Positions 8,573 to 16,818 of a stretch of 35,366 nt of DNA are shown piece after piece. Under the pieces are notes generated by a model. That model saw only the letters and a list, made by a program, of their open reading frames with translations. It was not told the origin of the DNA and did no database searches. The position numbers and the translations under genes are program-made. Source of the DNA: Methanomassiliicoccales archaeon (GTDB taxonomy: Archaea > Thermoplasmatota > Thermoplasmata > Methanomassiliicoccales > JAUVWO01); the NCBI GenBank assembly GCA_030604065.1, contig JAUVWO010000004.1, forward strand, positions 1 to 35,366, read 5' to 3'. The number at the start of each line of letters is the position of its first letter. Position 1 is the first letter of the stretch.

Positions 8573-9943
8573 ATGCTCACCGTCCCCATGATGCTGGACA
8601 ACTGGGAGGTCCGGCTGGATACCGCCCTGTGCATAGAGCCGTTCGAGGACGACGAGGGCCAGGGCCTGGCGGTCATCAACCATGAGCGCCGGCTGTTCAT
8701 CGAGGACCTCGACGTCCTGATGAAGGAGGGCGACAAGGTGAGGAACCGGGCGATCAAGGTCTTCGAGGACTGCTTCTGGAAGCTGCCCCGGAGGCCCTGC
8801 GTCGAACTTCCTGATCAGGATCTGCACACCGATGTGGTGAGATTCGTCTATGATCACATCGAGTTCACCGACGAGGGGTTCTACGAGGTGGTGGCCAGCT
8901 TCATACTGTGCTCCTACATCCCGGAGCTGCTGAGGTTCGCTCCCAGGATGATGTTCTACGGGCCCACCAGGTCGGGCAAGAGCCGGGCCCTGGACGTGCT
9001 CAGGCGCCTGAGCTACCGGGGATGGTGGCTGCTGGCCCCCACGGGAGCGGCGCTGTACCGCACGATCGAGGAGTATCATCCCACGGTGCTGATGGACGAG
9101 TACCAGGACATCGTGGGAGACCGCAGCATCGACGTCGACCTGGTGTTCAAGGGCGGATTCGAGCAGGACATCAGGATCCCCCGGGTGTCGTCGGACAACG
9201 GGAGCACGATCATGTTCAAGCCATACTCCCTGATGGCGATCGGAACCAAGAAGTTCCCTAAGGAGGACCTCATGAACCGGGCCTTCCAGATCAACATGAT
9301 GGAGAAGACCAGGGATCTCAGCCGGTTCATCGACGAGGATCGGGCGAAGGATCTGCGTGGGCGCTTGCTCGGGTTCAGGCTGAGAAGCCTCATCGACCCC
9401 GGCCCGGTGGCGGAGAGGACCGTGGAGGCCATCAGGCGGGCCTCTGAGCCAATGTTCTCCAAGGACCTCCGCTGCAACACGTTCCTGGATGACAGGAGCA
9501 TCGACATGGCCTCAGGGCTGCTCACCTCAGGCCTGATGTTCTGCGAGTGCGATGACACCCTCCGGCTGCTGATGGAGTCCCAGGAGATGTCCAAGGACGA
9601 GCTGCGGGACACTTTCGAGGCCCAATGCTTCAACGCCCTTGTAGACATGCTCGAGGACCGGGCCCGGGACTGCAGCATGACCGGGTGGAACATCCTCACC
9701 GACAAGGACAAGGAGGAGCTCCTCCTCGACATAAGCACCAAGGACATCGCCGACAGGCTCAATACCAACCTGATCGACCAGGGCAACGACCGCAAGAACC
9801 CGGTGAAGACCAGGAGCGTGACCAACTCCCTGAAGACCCTCGGCTTCAAATTCCGCTCCGGAACGGGCAATAGATCGTACCTCAAGGACGAGAACATGAT
9901 GTGGACCTTTTCCCGTAATTTTACCAAATTTACCGGGGAATGA
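8573..9943 (+). CDS. P-loop ATPase / putative replicative helicase-like protein of the element, C-terminal winged helix
   Basis: Walker A MMFYGPTRSGKSRALD; Walker B-like PTVLMDEYQD; C-terminal SVTNSLKTLGFKFRSGTGNRSYL wHTH-like. Confidence 0.7.
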   Translation: MLTVPMMLDNWEVRLDTALCIEPFEDDEGQGLAVINHERRLFIEDLDVLMKEGDKVRNRAIKVFEDCFWKLPRRPCVELPDQDLHTDVVRFVYDHIEFTDEGFYEVVASFILCSYIPELLRFAPRMMFYGPTRSGKSRALDVLRRLSYRGWWLLAPTGAALYRTIEEYHPTVLMDEYQDIVGDRSIDVDLVFKGGFEQDIRIPRVSSDNGSTIMFKPYSLMAIGTKKFPKEDLMNRAFQINMMEKTRDLSRFIDEDRAKDLRGRLLGFRLRSLIDPGPVAERTVEAIRRASEPMFSKDLRCNTFLDDRSIDMASGLLTSGLMFCECDDTLRLLMESQEMSKDELRDTFEAQCFNALVDMLEDRARDCSMTGWNILTDKDKEELLLDISTKDIADRLNTNLIDQGNDRKNPVKTRSVTNSLKTLGFKFRSGTGNRSYLKDENMMWTFSRNFTKFTGE

Positions 9944-9962
9944 GTTAGTTGAGGTCGATAAA

Positions 9963-10034
9963 GTTAACAAGGGAATTAACACGAAATCGGCTGTTAACTC
10001 GACAGCCAGATGTCCGAATAGTTAACAAGTTAAC
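9963..10034 (+). repeat. Cluster of GTTAAC(AAG) repeats
   Basis: GTTAAC at 9963, 9993, 10021, 10029 plus a related ATTAAC near 9975, in an otherwise GC-rich region. Confidence 0.8.
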
Positions 10035-10067
10035 AAGAATGGGGTACACGGGGCAGGCCCCCCCGGA

Positions 10068-11183
10068 ATGTCAATGATTATCATGTCCTCATGCCCTTCT
10101 AAGAATCGAGGCCCTAAGCATGTGCGAAAGGAGTCGGGCCTCGATCGTGCCGATCCGGAGGTGCGGGGGATGAAGCTCGGGAGGTACCCCTTCGCCGCCG
10201 GGATCAAACATTACCTAGAGAGGAGGTACGGCGTTATCGCCGAGTCGACGTACAAGGAGGAGGATAGGAAGTTGAGGTACATTGCGAAGGTCTTCCGGGA
10301 TCTCAAGGACGAGGGAAGGATAAGGACGACCGACCCCCGGCACATCCGGAGGAAGGAGCTGCAGGAGTTCTTAGCGTGGATGAAGAGGGACGATCTCGAC
10401 CCGACAACGCAGGCCAAGTATCTGCAGTATCTCAAGAACTATCTCAAGTTCTTCCGCAACCACGTCTTCGAGGAGATGAAGGCCGACGGGGTTCGGTTCC
10501 CCAAGGCCACGACCAAGCCCATACGGGTGATAGGCAGGGGCGACCTGGACAGGATCTTCGAAACGGTGGAGCGTATGGGAGGCTGGCATGGTTCGGTGGC
10601 CACCGGCATGATCGCCCTGTACTTCGCCACCGGTGCGAGGCCGAAGGAGCTCCGGCTGGCCCACTTCGAGGACCTGGATCTCGAGAAGGGATGGCTGTTC
10701 ATCCGCCACCCCAAGGGCGAGGGGTCCTGGGCCGGCGGGTCCCAGGTCGCCATAATCAGGCCGGACGTCATGCGGTACGTCCGGATCTACCTGAGGGAGC
10801 GGGAGGCCCGCATCCAGGCCAGGGGCCTGAAGGAGGCCACATACCTGTTCCCGAACCTGTACCGGGGGAGCGACACGTTCTACTCGGCGAACAGCTTCAA
10901 CGTGATCAAGAGGAAGGTCGAGGACCTCTCCGGAGTGGACTTCAAGCTGAAGGACTTCCGCTCGACCCTGGCATCGGTCACGGTGATGAACGATCTCAGC
11001 CGCCTACCGGCGGTATCGGCACAATTGAGGCACACCAAACTTGAGACGACACAGAAGTTCTACGCAAGGATAGAACAGGGTGTCGCCGGGAAGCAGCTGG
11101 AGGATGTCTGGAAGGAGTCTCCGGTCAGAAGCGCCAAAAAGCCGTTTATTGAAAATAAATTTGACTACACTGGGTATGCATAA
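10068..11183 (+). CDS. Tyrosine recombinase / integrase
   Basis: YFATGARPKELRLAHF (R), LKDFRSTLASVT and LRHTKLETTQKFYARI (R/H...Y); N-terminal SAM-like core-binding region; ends at the tRNA 3' end. Confidence 0.85.
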   Translation: MSMIIMSSCPSKNRGPKHVRKESGLDRADPEVRGMKLGRYPFAAGIKHYLERRYGVIAESTYKEEDRKLRYIAKVFRDLKDEGRIRTTDPRHIRRKELQEFLAWMKRDDLDPTTQAKYLQYLKNYLKFFRNHVFEEMKADGVRFPKATTKPIRVIGRGDLDRIFETVERMGGWHGSVATGMIALYFATGARPKELRLAHFEDLDLEKGWLFIRHPKGEGSWAGGSQVAIIRPDVMRYVRIYLREREARIQARGLKEATYLFPNLYRGSDTFYSANSFNVIKRKVEDLSGVDFKLKDFRSTLASVTVMNDLSRLPAVSAQLRHTKLETTQKFYARIEQGVAGKQLEDVWKESPVRSAKKPFIENKFDYTGYA

Positions 11184-11281
11184 TGGTGGGCCCGTCCGGA
11201 TTTGAACCGGAGATCTTTGCCGTTTTCAGACGTACTCCACGTCTTGTGAAGGCAACGTCATAACCACTAGACCACGGGCCC
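11184..11281 (-). tRNA. tRNA-Val(CAC) with ~22-nt intron at 37/38, CCA encoded
   Basis: Minus strand GGGCCCGTGGTCTAGTGGTTATGACG TTGCC TTCACA [AGACGTGGAGTACGTCTGAAAA] C GGCAA AGATC TCCGG TTCAAAT CCGGA CGGGCCC A CCA. Confidence 0.92.
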
Positions 11282-11310
11282 TTGGGCACTCACAAGGATT
11301 ATTGGACCGG

Positions 11311-11318
11311 TATAAGTC
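11311..11318 (-). promoter_or_regulatory. Candidate TATA box for tRNA-Val
   Basis: ACTTATACC on the minus strand ~30 bp upstream of tRNA 5' end. Confidence 0.4.
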
Positions 11319-11406
11319 CTTTGTGGTAAAGGTAGCCAGTCCCTTGTTTCGAGGGCCGTCGACACCTTAAAGGGGAGGCAGAGACGATACATTGGATGGA
11401 GAGGAT

Positions 11407-11751
11407 ATGAGAGGTAGAACGATAATAGCGATACTCATCGTAGCCGTCTTGGCGACCACCGGATGCCTGGGGATCACTGGGCCGTCATGTGAGCTCACCG
11501 CAGACCGCACCCAGGGCCCCGCGGTCCTGCACGTGACCTTCACTTTGGGGGTCAGTGCGGGAAGCGATGCCATATCCTCATGGAGTTTGGACTTCAATGG
11601 GGATGGTAACATAGATTTTAGCGGCACCGGTGATCCGCCAGGTACGTGGGCTTACGACTACTTCGAGCCAGGAGAGTACGAGGCCAGGTTCCAGGTCGAG
11701 GATGCTGGCGGCAGAACCTGCGAGAGCACGCTGACCATCATCGTCAGTTGA
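11407..11751 (+). CDS. PKD-domain lipoprotein
   Basis: MRGRTIIAILIVAVLATTGC lipobox; SCELTADRTQGPAVLHVTFT...SWSLDFNGDGNIDFSGTGDPPGTWAYDYFEPGEYEARFQVED PKD pattern. Confidence 0.8.
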   Translation: MRGRTIIAILIVAVLATTGCLGITGPSCELTADRTQGPAVLHVTFTLGVSAGSDAISSWSLDFNGDGNIDFSGTGDPPGTWAYDYFEPGEYEARFQVEDAGGRTCESTLTIIVS

Positions 11752-11763
11752 GCCAGCCACCTA

Positions 11764-12495
11764 TCAGTCAGAGATGGTCTGGGTAGCGGTGAATATGCCG
11801 TCATTGAATAGCAGTGAGTAGTGACCGGTGTGGTGATTGGTGCTTCGCATCTTGATCACTCTTATGCGGCGCTGGATGTCTGTCTCCGACATCTCCACCA
11901 GTTTGAGGCTGATGATGGCGTCGGCCAGGTATCCCTCATGGGAGCTGGCGTCGAACATGCGGTCTGGATCCGCCTCCTTGATAAGTATGCTGGTCAAGTC
12001 CAGATCCCGAAACCATTCGAATAGGTGGAAGAGCTCGTCCCTTTGGTCATCCACCATGCCGCTAGCCACCTCAAGAACGTCCAGGGAATCGACCACGATC
12101 AGGTCGTAGCCTCCGTTGTCCATCAGATTCTCAGTGTACATCTTGAATAGTTGCATCCATGTCCCCGAGGTCCCGATCTGCCGTAGGTTCTTGCGGATGA
12201 GTCCCAGGTCCAGTATGTCCAGGTTCTCGGCCACTTCGTCATGGTCCATTCCTAAGACAGCCATCTGGGTAAGCAGGTTATTCCTTGATTGTTCCAGGGA
12301 GATGTACAAACCCCGTTTTCCCGCGCTTGCATTGCGGAACAGGATGCTGTAGGCCAACGATGTTTTCATAGTACCGGGTGTTCCGGTGAGCAGTACCACC
12401 TGTCCAGTGGGAATGCCACCCTGGATATCTTCATCGAATCGTCTGATATAGGTTCGAATACGATGGATGTCGGGCCTCATGAGAACGGTACCCAA
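11764..12495 (-). CDS. KaiC/RadA-like RecA-superfamily ATPase
   Basis: Walker A LLTGTPGTMKTSLAY, Walker B YDLIVVDSLDVLE. Confidence 0.85.
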   Translation of the reverse strand: MGTVLMRPDIHRIRTYIRRFDEDIQGGIPTGQVVLLTGTPGTMKTSLAYSILFRNASAGKRGLYISLEQSRNNLLTQMAVLGMDHDEVAENLDILDLGLIRKNLRQIGTSGTWMQLFKMYTENLMDNGGYDLIVVDSLDVLEVASGMVDDQRDELFHLFEWFRDLDLTSILIKEADPDRMFDASSHEGYLADAIISLKLVEMSETDIQRRIRVIKMRSTNHHTGHYSLLFNDGIFTATQTISD

Positions 12496-12531
12496 TCACC
12501 TATCGATTGGATAAGGTTTTGGATGCCCCCT

Positions 12532-13737
12532 CTAGAACGATGGGGCAATGGGAACAGATAATATGAGCTCCCCTTTCTCGTAATGGAAGCTTTGGTAACG
12601 GGTGTCGTTCCGATTGCCGCGCATCTTCAGGCACCTCATCCAGCGTTGCATCGCACTCGGCGATGTCTGACGCATTCTCAGCTCAATGACGCCGTCAGCG
12701 AGGTAGATGTCATCCTCCTCCCCGATCCCCCTGGTATCGACACTGGTCTCGCTTATAAGAAGACTGGTCACCCCCATGCCCGATAGGTGGTCGAACAGCG
12801 CCCTCACATCCTGTCTGGTGTACTCGAAGCCGGATATCGCTTTGAAAGCCTCTAGTGAATCAAGGACCAGCATGCTGAACCCGGGGGTCTCGTGCACTTT
12901 TGTTATGTGGTCCATGATAACCCGTCGCCAGTTTCCTTCAGAGTCCTCGCGTCTGAGGTCGACCATGTCTGATAGCATGATATTGTCACTGACATCCATG
13001 CCCATCTTATTCATCTGCCTGGCGAGCGAGGACGCCCTTTGTTCCAATGACATGTAGAGGCACTGTTTTCCATCAGCTGCCGCTTTGGCCAGTATATGAT
13101 AGCAAAACGTGGACTTCATGGTGCCGGGGGCACCACTGACCAGGATCACGTGGCCTATTGGGATCCCTCCGCCTAACAGGGAGTCCAGCTTGGGGTTATG
13201 GGTGGCAATGACCTCGAAACCGCCCGGTTCGCGCCCCATGTGCAGCTGGGCATTCAGCCTGCTGGCGATCATAGGCATCAACCGTTGGATCACATAGTCC
13301 TCGGCGGCCAGCGTCTCCATCTCTCGGATACTGGTGGGTTCGGGAGGTATCAGTTCCGCCTGTAACTGTCTCAGCGACTGTTCCCTCTGGTCCAATTCCT
13401 CGATGGTCTCCTCCAGAGAGGTCGCATCCTCCTCCATCTGGTTGTAGATGTCATCGATCTCCTTCTCCTTGGACTTGAGGAGGCGCTCCTTGGCATCTAG
13501 CTGTTCACGGAGCTTCTCCAGCTTCGTCTCATTCTCCAACAGATCGTTGCTGGCGAATTTGGAGGCTTCGTAGCCTTGATTGCTCACGGTCTTGAGATTA
13601 TATCGATCCGAGGCCTTGTTTCCTTTTAGGTACTGCGTTCTGTTCAGCATCTCACCGCAACGGTGACACTGGAGATCCGCTGGTCGCACGCCCGAGCCGC
13701 ATCGGGGACACTCGAATTGGTTGATATCGATCGACAT
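12532..13737 (-). CDS. KaiC-like ATPase with N-terminal zinc ribbon and coiled coil
   Basis: FECPRCGSGVRPADLQCHRCG; ~90-aa coiled coil; Walker A LVSGAPGTMKSTFCYH; Walker B SMLVLDSLEAFK. TAG stop. Confidence 0.88.
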   Translation of the reverse strand: MSIDINQFECPRCGSGVRPADLQCHRCGEMLNRTQYLKGNKASDRYNLKTVSNQGYEASKFASNDLLENETKLEKLREQLDAKERLLKSKEKEIDDIYNQMEEDATSLEETIEELDQREQSLRQLQAELIPPEPTSIREMETLAAEDYVIQRLMPMIASRLNAQLHMGREPGGFEVIATHNPKLDSLLGGGIPIGHVILVSGAPGTMKSTFCYHILAKAAADGKQCLYMSLEQRASSLARQMNKMGMDVSDNIMLSDMVDLRREDSEGNWRRVIMDHITKVHETPGFSMLVLDSLEAFKAISGFEYTRQDVRALFDHLSGMGVTSLLISETSVDTRGIGEEDDIYLADGVIELRMRQTSPSAMQRWMRCLKMRGNRNDTRYQSFHYEKGELILSVPIAPSF

Positions 13738-13744
13738 GCTACCA

Positions 13745-14455
13745 TCACTCGCTGATGACCTTGGCTATCTGGAACTGGCCGTCATTGAATAGCAGGGAGT
13801 AATATGAGGTATCGTGGTGAGTCTCACGCATCTTGAGGCAGCGTATTCGGCGCTGCACTTCGATCTCCCGTACCAGATGCATCTTGAGTCCAATGATGCC
13901 GTCCGAGAGATAGCCCTCGTCGTAGCTCCCTTCTAGGATGCGGTCGGGGAGTATCTCGGATATGAGCAAGGTAGTGATCCCTAGCTCCCGCATCCACTCG
14001 AACAGGTAGAATAGATCGGTTCGGCTGTTGCCGATGCCGGACATGGTCTCAAGGACCTCTAGCGAGTCAATGGCCAGGAACTCGAACCCTTCTTTGGCCA
14101 CTAGTTGGCCAAGGTAGGTCTTGAAGATGTGAAGCCAGGATCCGGGACCTGAGTTTTCCCCCAGACCTTCGTTTATGACTCCCAGGTCCAATACGGCCAG
14201 GGTGTCCTTGACCTCATCCATGTCCATGCCCAAGCGGGCCATCTGTCGTACCATTGAGGAACGTGACTGCTCTAGGGTGAGATACAGCCCCTTGCGTCCG
14301 TCCCGCTTCGCTTGGTTGAAGAGAACATAGAACGCCAGTGACGACTTCATCGCCCCAGGGGTTCCCGACACTAGAACTACATGCCCTTTTGGAATGCCCC
14401 CCTCGATAAGCTCATCGAAGCCTTTCACATAGGTCTTGACCCTATCCTGTTCCAT
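13745..14455 (-). CDS. KaiC-like RecA-superfamily ATPase
   Basis: Walker A LVSGTPGAMKSSLAF, Walker B EFLAIDSLEVLE; close paralogue of 11764..12495. Confidence 0.85.
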   Translation of the reverse strand: MEQDRVKTYVKGFDELIEGGIPKGHVVLVSGTPGAMKSSLAFYVLFNQAKRDGRKGLYLTLEQSRSSMVRQMARLGMDMDEVKDTLAVLDLGVINEGLGENSGPGSWLHIFKTYLGQLVAKEGFEFLAIDSLEVLETMSGIGNSRTDLFYLFEWMRELGITTLLISEILPDRILEGSYDEGYLSDGIIGLKMHLVREIEVQRRIRCLKMRETHHDTSYYSLLFNDGQFQIAKVISE

Positions 14456-14531
14456 CGTGTTCCTCCGACCTCAAAGGCAACTATGCCCCGTTCTGATAAA
14501 AAAGCTTCCAGTTCGTTCTTGAGATTGATAA

Positions 14532-15260
14532 TCAGACGTCGCCTCTCAGCAGCACCTTGCGCACGTGCTTGCGGGCGAGCTTGGCCATGTCAAGCATACG
14601 CTGCCCTGTGTAAGGATCAAGCAGCGATAGCTTGGGATCAAGGGTAGTGCCAGGCACGAACTGCTGCAGCACGTACTTCCTAGCACCAGTGATGGCCCGG
14701 GCAATGTCCTCCACGTCTCCCTCCTTGAGCAGTATCGGGACCACGGTGGTGCGGAACTCGTAGTCCACTCCAGATGACATGATGATGTCGATGCTCCTGT
14801 GGATGGCGCCTAGATCTGGTTCCACTCCGCACAGGGATGTGTATCTGTTGTCCAATGGTGCCTTGACGTCCATGGCCACATAATCCACCAAACCTGCGCC
14901 CAAGAGGTCGTCAAGCACTTCTGGGCGGGTGCCGTTGGTGTCCAACTTGATCTTCATACCGAGGCCCCGCAGCCACTTGATCAGTTGGAGTAGATCCGGT
15001 TGCAGGGTGGGCTCTCCCCCGGTGATCACCACGCCATCGAGGAAGTCGGAGTGTTCCACTAGGTACGTCTCCACTGCTTCCATGTCCACCTTGCCGGACT
15101 CGCCCATGACCAGATCGGCGTTCTGGCAGAATGGGCAGCGGAAGTTGCATCCCGGTAGGAACAGCACCGCCGATACCATGCCATCCCAATCTAGCAGGGA
15201 GGTTTTGAGGAATCCCGCAACACGCATCCAACCTCCATGGGTGGTTTGATGCTTGAACAT
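14532..15260 (-). CDS. Radical SAM activase, anaerobic ribonucleotide reductase activating-protein type
   Basis: PGCNFRCPFCQNADLV (CxxxCxxC), VVITGGEPTLQ, KLDTNGTRP. Confidence 0.85.
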   Translation of the reverse strand: MFKHQTTHGGWMRVAGFLKTSLLDWDGMVSAVLFLPGCNFRCPFCQNADLVMGESGKVDMEAVETYLVEHSDFLDGVVITGGEPTLQPDLLQLIKWLRGLGMKIKLDTNGTRPEVLDDLLGAGLVDYVAMDVKAPLDNRYTSLCGVEPDLGAIHRSIDIIMSSGVDYEFRTTVVPILLKEGDVEDIARAITGARKYVLQQFVPGTTLDPKLSLLDPYTGQRMLDMAKLARKHVRKVLLRGDV

Positions 15261-15311
15261 TATCCCGTGACAGCAGAAAAGATTTTATCCTGTGAATGTC
15301 AGGGGTGACCC

Positions 15312-16787
15312 ATGGACAGCAGCGAGACGCTAGTGCCCAAGTGTATGAGCACTCAGCACCCAGACAACGTGAACTCGCCATTCTTCGCCCATAGCGCTGA
15401 GCTCGGGGGGGATGACGAGATCCAGGAGGCGTACTACGTATTCTCCCATCTAGGCTGTGATGAGCAGATGTGGGACTGCGAGGGCAAGGAGGTGGATAAC
15501 TTCGTGGTCAAGAAATTGCTGTCCCGATACGACCACTTCTTCTCTAAGCAGCGTATAGGGGAGGATCTTTTCATCACCTTAAGGGTCCCGAATCCCTCAG
15601 TGGAACATAACGAGGCCAAGATCCTGCTGGAGGCGTTGGAGAGCATACCTCGTTCCTTGGACACCTCTCGTTTGTTCTATGGCGATGACCGCCCCCCGAT
15701 ATTCGAGGTCATCATGCCCATGTCCGCCTCGGCCAAATGCCTCGACCGTGTTTATCGTTACTACCGCGACTTCGTGGTGGGAAAACAGCATGTGGCTTTC
15801 AAGGAGGGCGATATCACCATAGCGGACTGGATCGGGGACTTTGGTCCCGAGCGCATCAACGTCATACCACTCTTCGAGGATTATAATAGCATGATGCACG
15901 CGCACGACATCACCCGTGAGTATCTGGAGGACAAGGACGTGTCCCGACAGCGGGTGTTCCTGGCCCGTTCGGACCCTGCTCTGAATTATGGGCTGGTGCC
16001 GGCGGTGTTGCTCAACAAGTTCGCTCTGATGAACCTGCATCAGTTGGAGGAGGACAGTGGCATAGAGATACTCCCCATCGTTGGTATGGGCTCAGCCCCG
16101 TTCCGTGGCAACCTCTCACCGAATAGGGTGCACCAGGTCATGGATGAGTATCCCTCAGTGCACACCCATACTGCTCAGTCGTCATTCAAGTATGACCATT
16201 ACCCAAATGAGGTCGAGAATGCGGTGGCGGCCATCCGTGACCACCGCCGCTCCGAGCCGCACACCGTGGAGATGCCCTGGGCGCTGGACGTGATCGACCG
16301 CTATGCGAAAGAGTACAAGAACCAGCTGCTGAAGCTCGCCCCTCATGTCAACGAAGTGTCCAAGACGGTGCCCCGTCGGCGCATGAGGAAGCTTCATATC
16401 GGGTTGTTCGGCTACTCCCGCAGCATGGATGGTGTGGCCCTGCCCCGGGCCATCGGATTCACTGCGTCCATGTATTCGCTCGGCATACCTCCTGAGCTTC
16501 TTGGTCTCAATGCCCTAAGGGACCGGGATTGGGAAAAGCTGGATGATGTGATGCCCCACTACCGTGAAACCCTGGCCCAAGTGATGGTATATGCCAACCC
16601 CAATTCGTTCCTACTACTACCGGATGATCTGGTACGGGCCCTGAGATCATTGGACCTGGATTTCGAGCCCGATGAGGATCACCATCGCATATCCGACAGC
16701 GTGGTCAACTCGCTCAAGCATCGTCGTGCCGATGGAATGCAGAGGCTGGTGCTGCGGGCCGCCAACCAGCGAGGCTTCCTGGGATAA
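15312..16787 (+). CDS. ppcA: Archaeal-type phosphoenolpyruvate carboxylase
   Basis: MDSSETLVPKCMSTQHPDNVNSPFF...; 491 aa, archaeal PEPC (PF14010-like) sequence recognised. Confidence 0.92.
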   Translation: MDSSETLVPKCMSTQHPDNVNSPFFAHSAELGGDDEIQEAYYVFSHLGCDEQMWDCEGKEVDNFVVKKLLSRYDHFFSKQRIGEDLFITLRVPNPSVEHNEAKILLEALESIPRSLDTSRLFYGDDRPPIFEVIMPMSASAKCLDRVYRYYRDFVVGKQHVAFKEGDITIADWIGDFGPERINVIPLFEDYNSMMHAHDITREYLEDKDVSRQRVFLARSDPALNYGLVPAVLLNKFALMNLHQLEEDSGIEILPIVGMGSAPFRGNLSPNRVHQVMDEYPSVHTHTAQSSFKYDHYPNEVENAVAAIRDHRRSEPHTVEMPWALDVIDRYAKEYKNQLLKLAPHVNEVSKTVPRRRMRKLHIGLFGYSRSMDGVALPRAIGFTASMYSLGIPPELLGLNALRDRDWEKLDDVMPHYRETLAQVMVYANPNSFLLLPDDLVRALRSLDLDFEPDEDHHRISDSVVNSLKHRRADGMQRLVLRAANQRGFLG

Positions 16788-16818
16788 TTTGATATCCGCA
16801 CCCGTAGATGGTGTTCGC

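Larger units (their letters stand above)
1..11186. mobile_element. Mosaic integrated element / genomic island next to tRNA-Val(CAC); right boundary at the tRNA 3' end, left boundary not determined
   Basis: Two tyrosine recombinase genes, transposase remnant, replication-type P-loop ATPase, many small unknown ORFs, AbrB regulators, HEPN-like gene, abrupt GC changes; integrase ORF ends exactly at the tRNA 3' CCA. No second copy of the tRNA 3' end was seen by eye. Confidence 0.5.

Noticed and set aside
8414-9079. 221-aa minus ORF opposite the ATPase
   Set aside because: Antisense shadow of a strong coding frame with Walker A motif.
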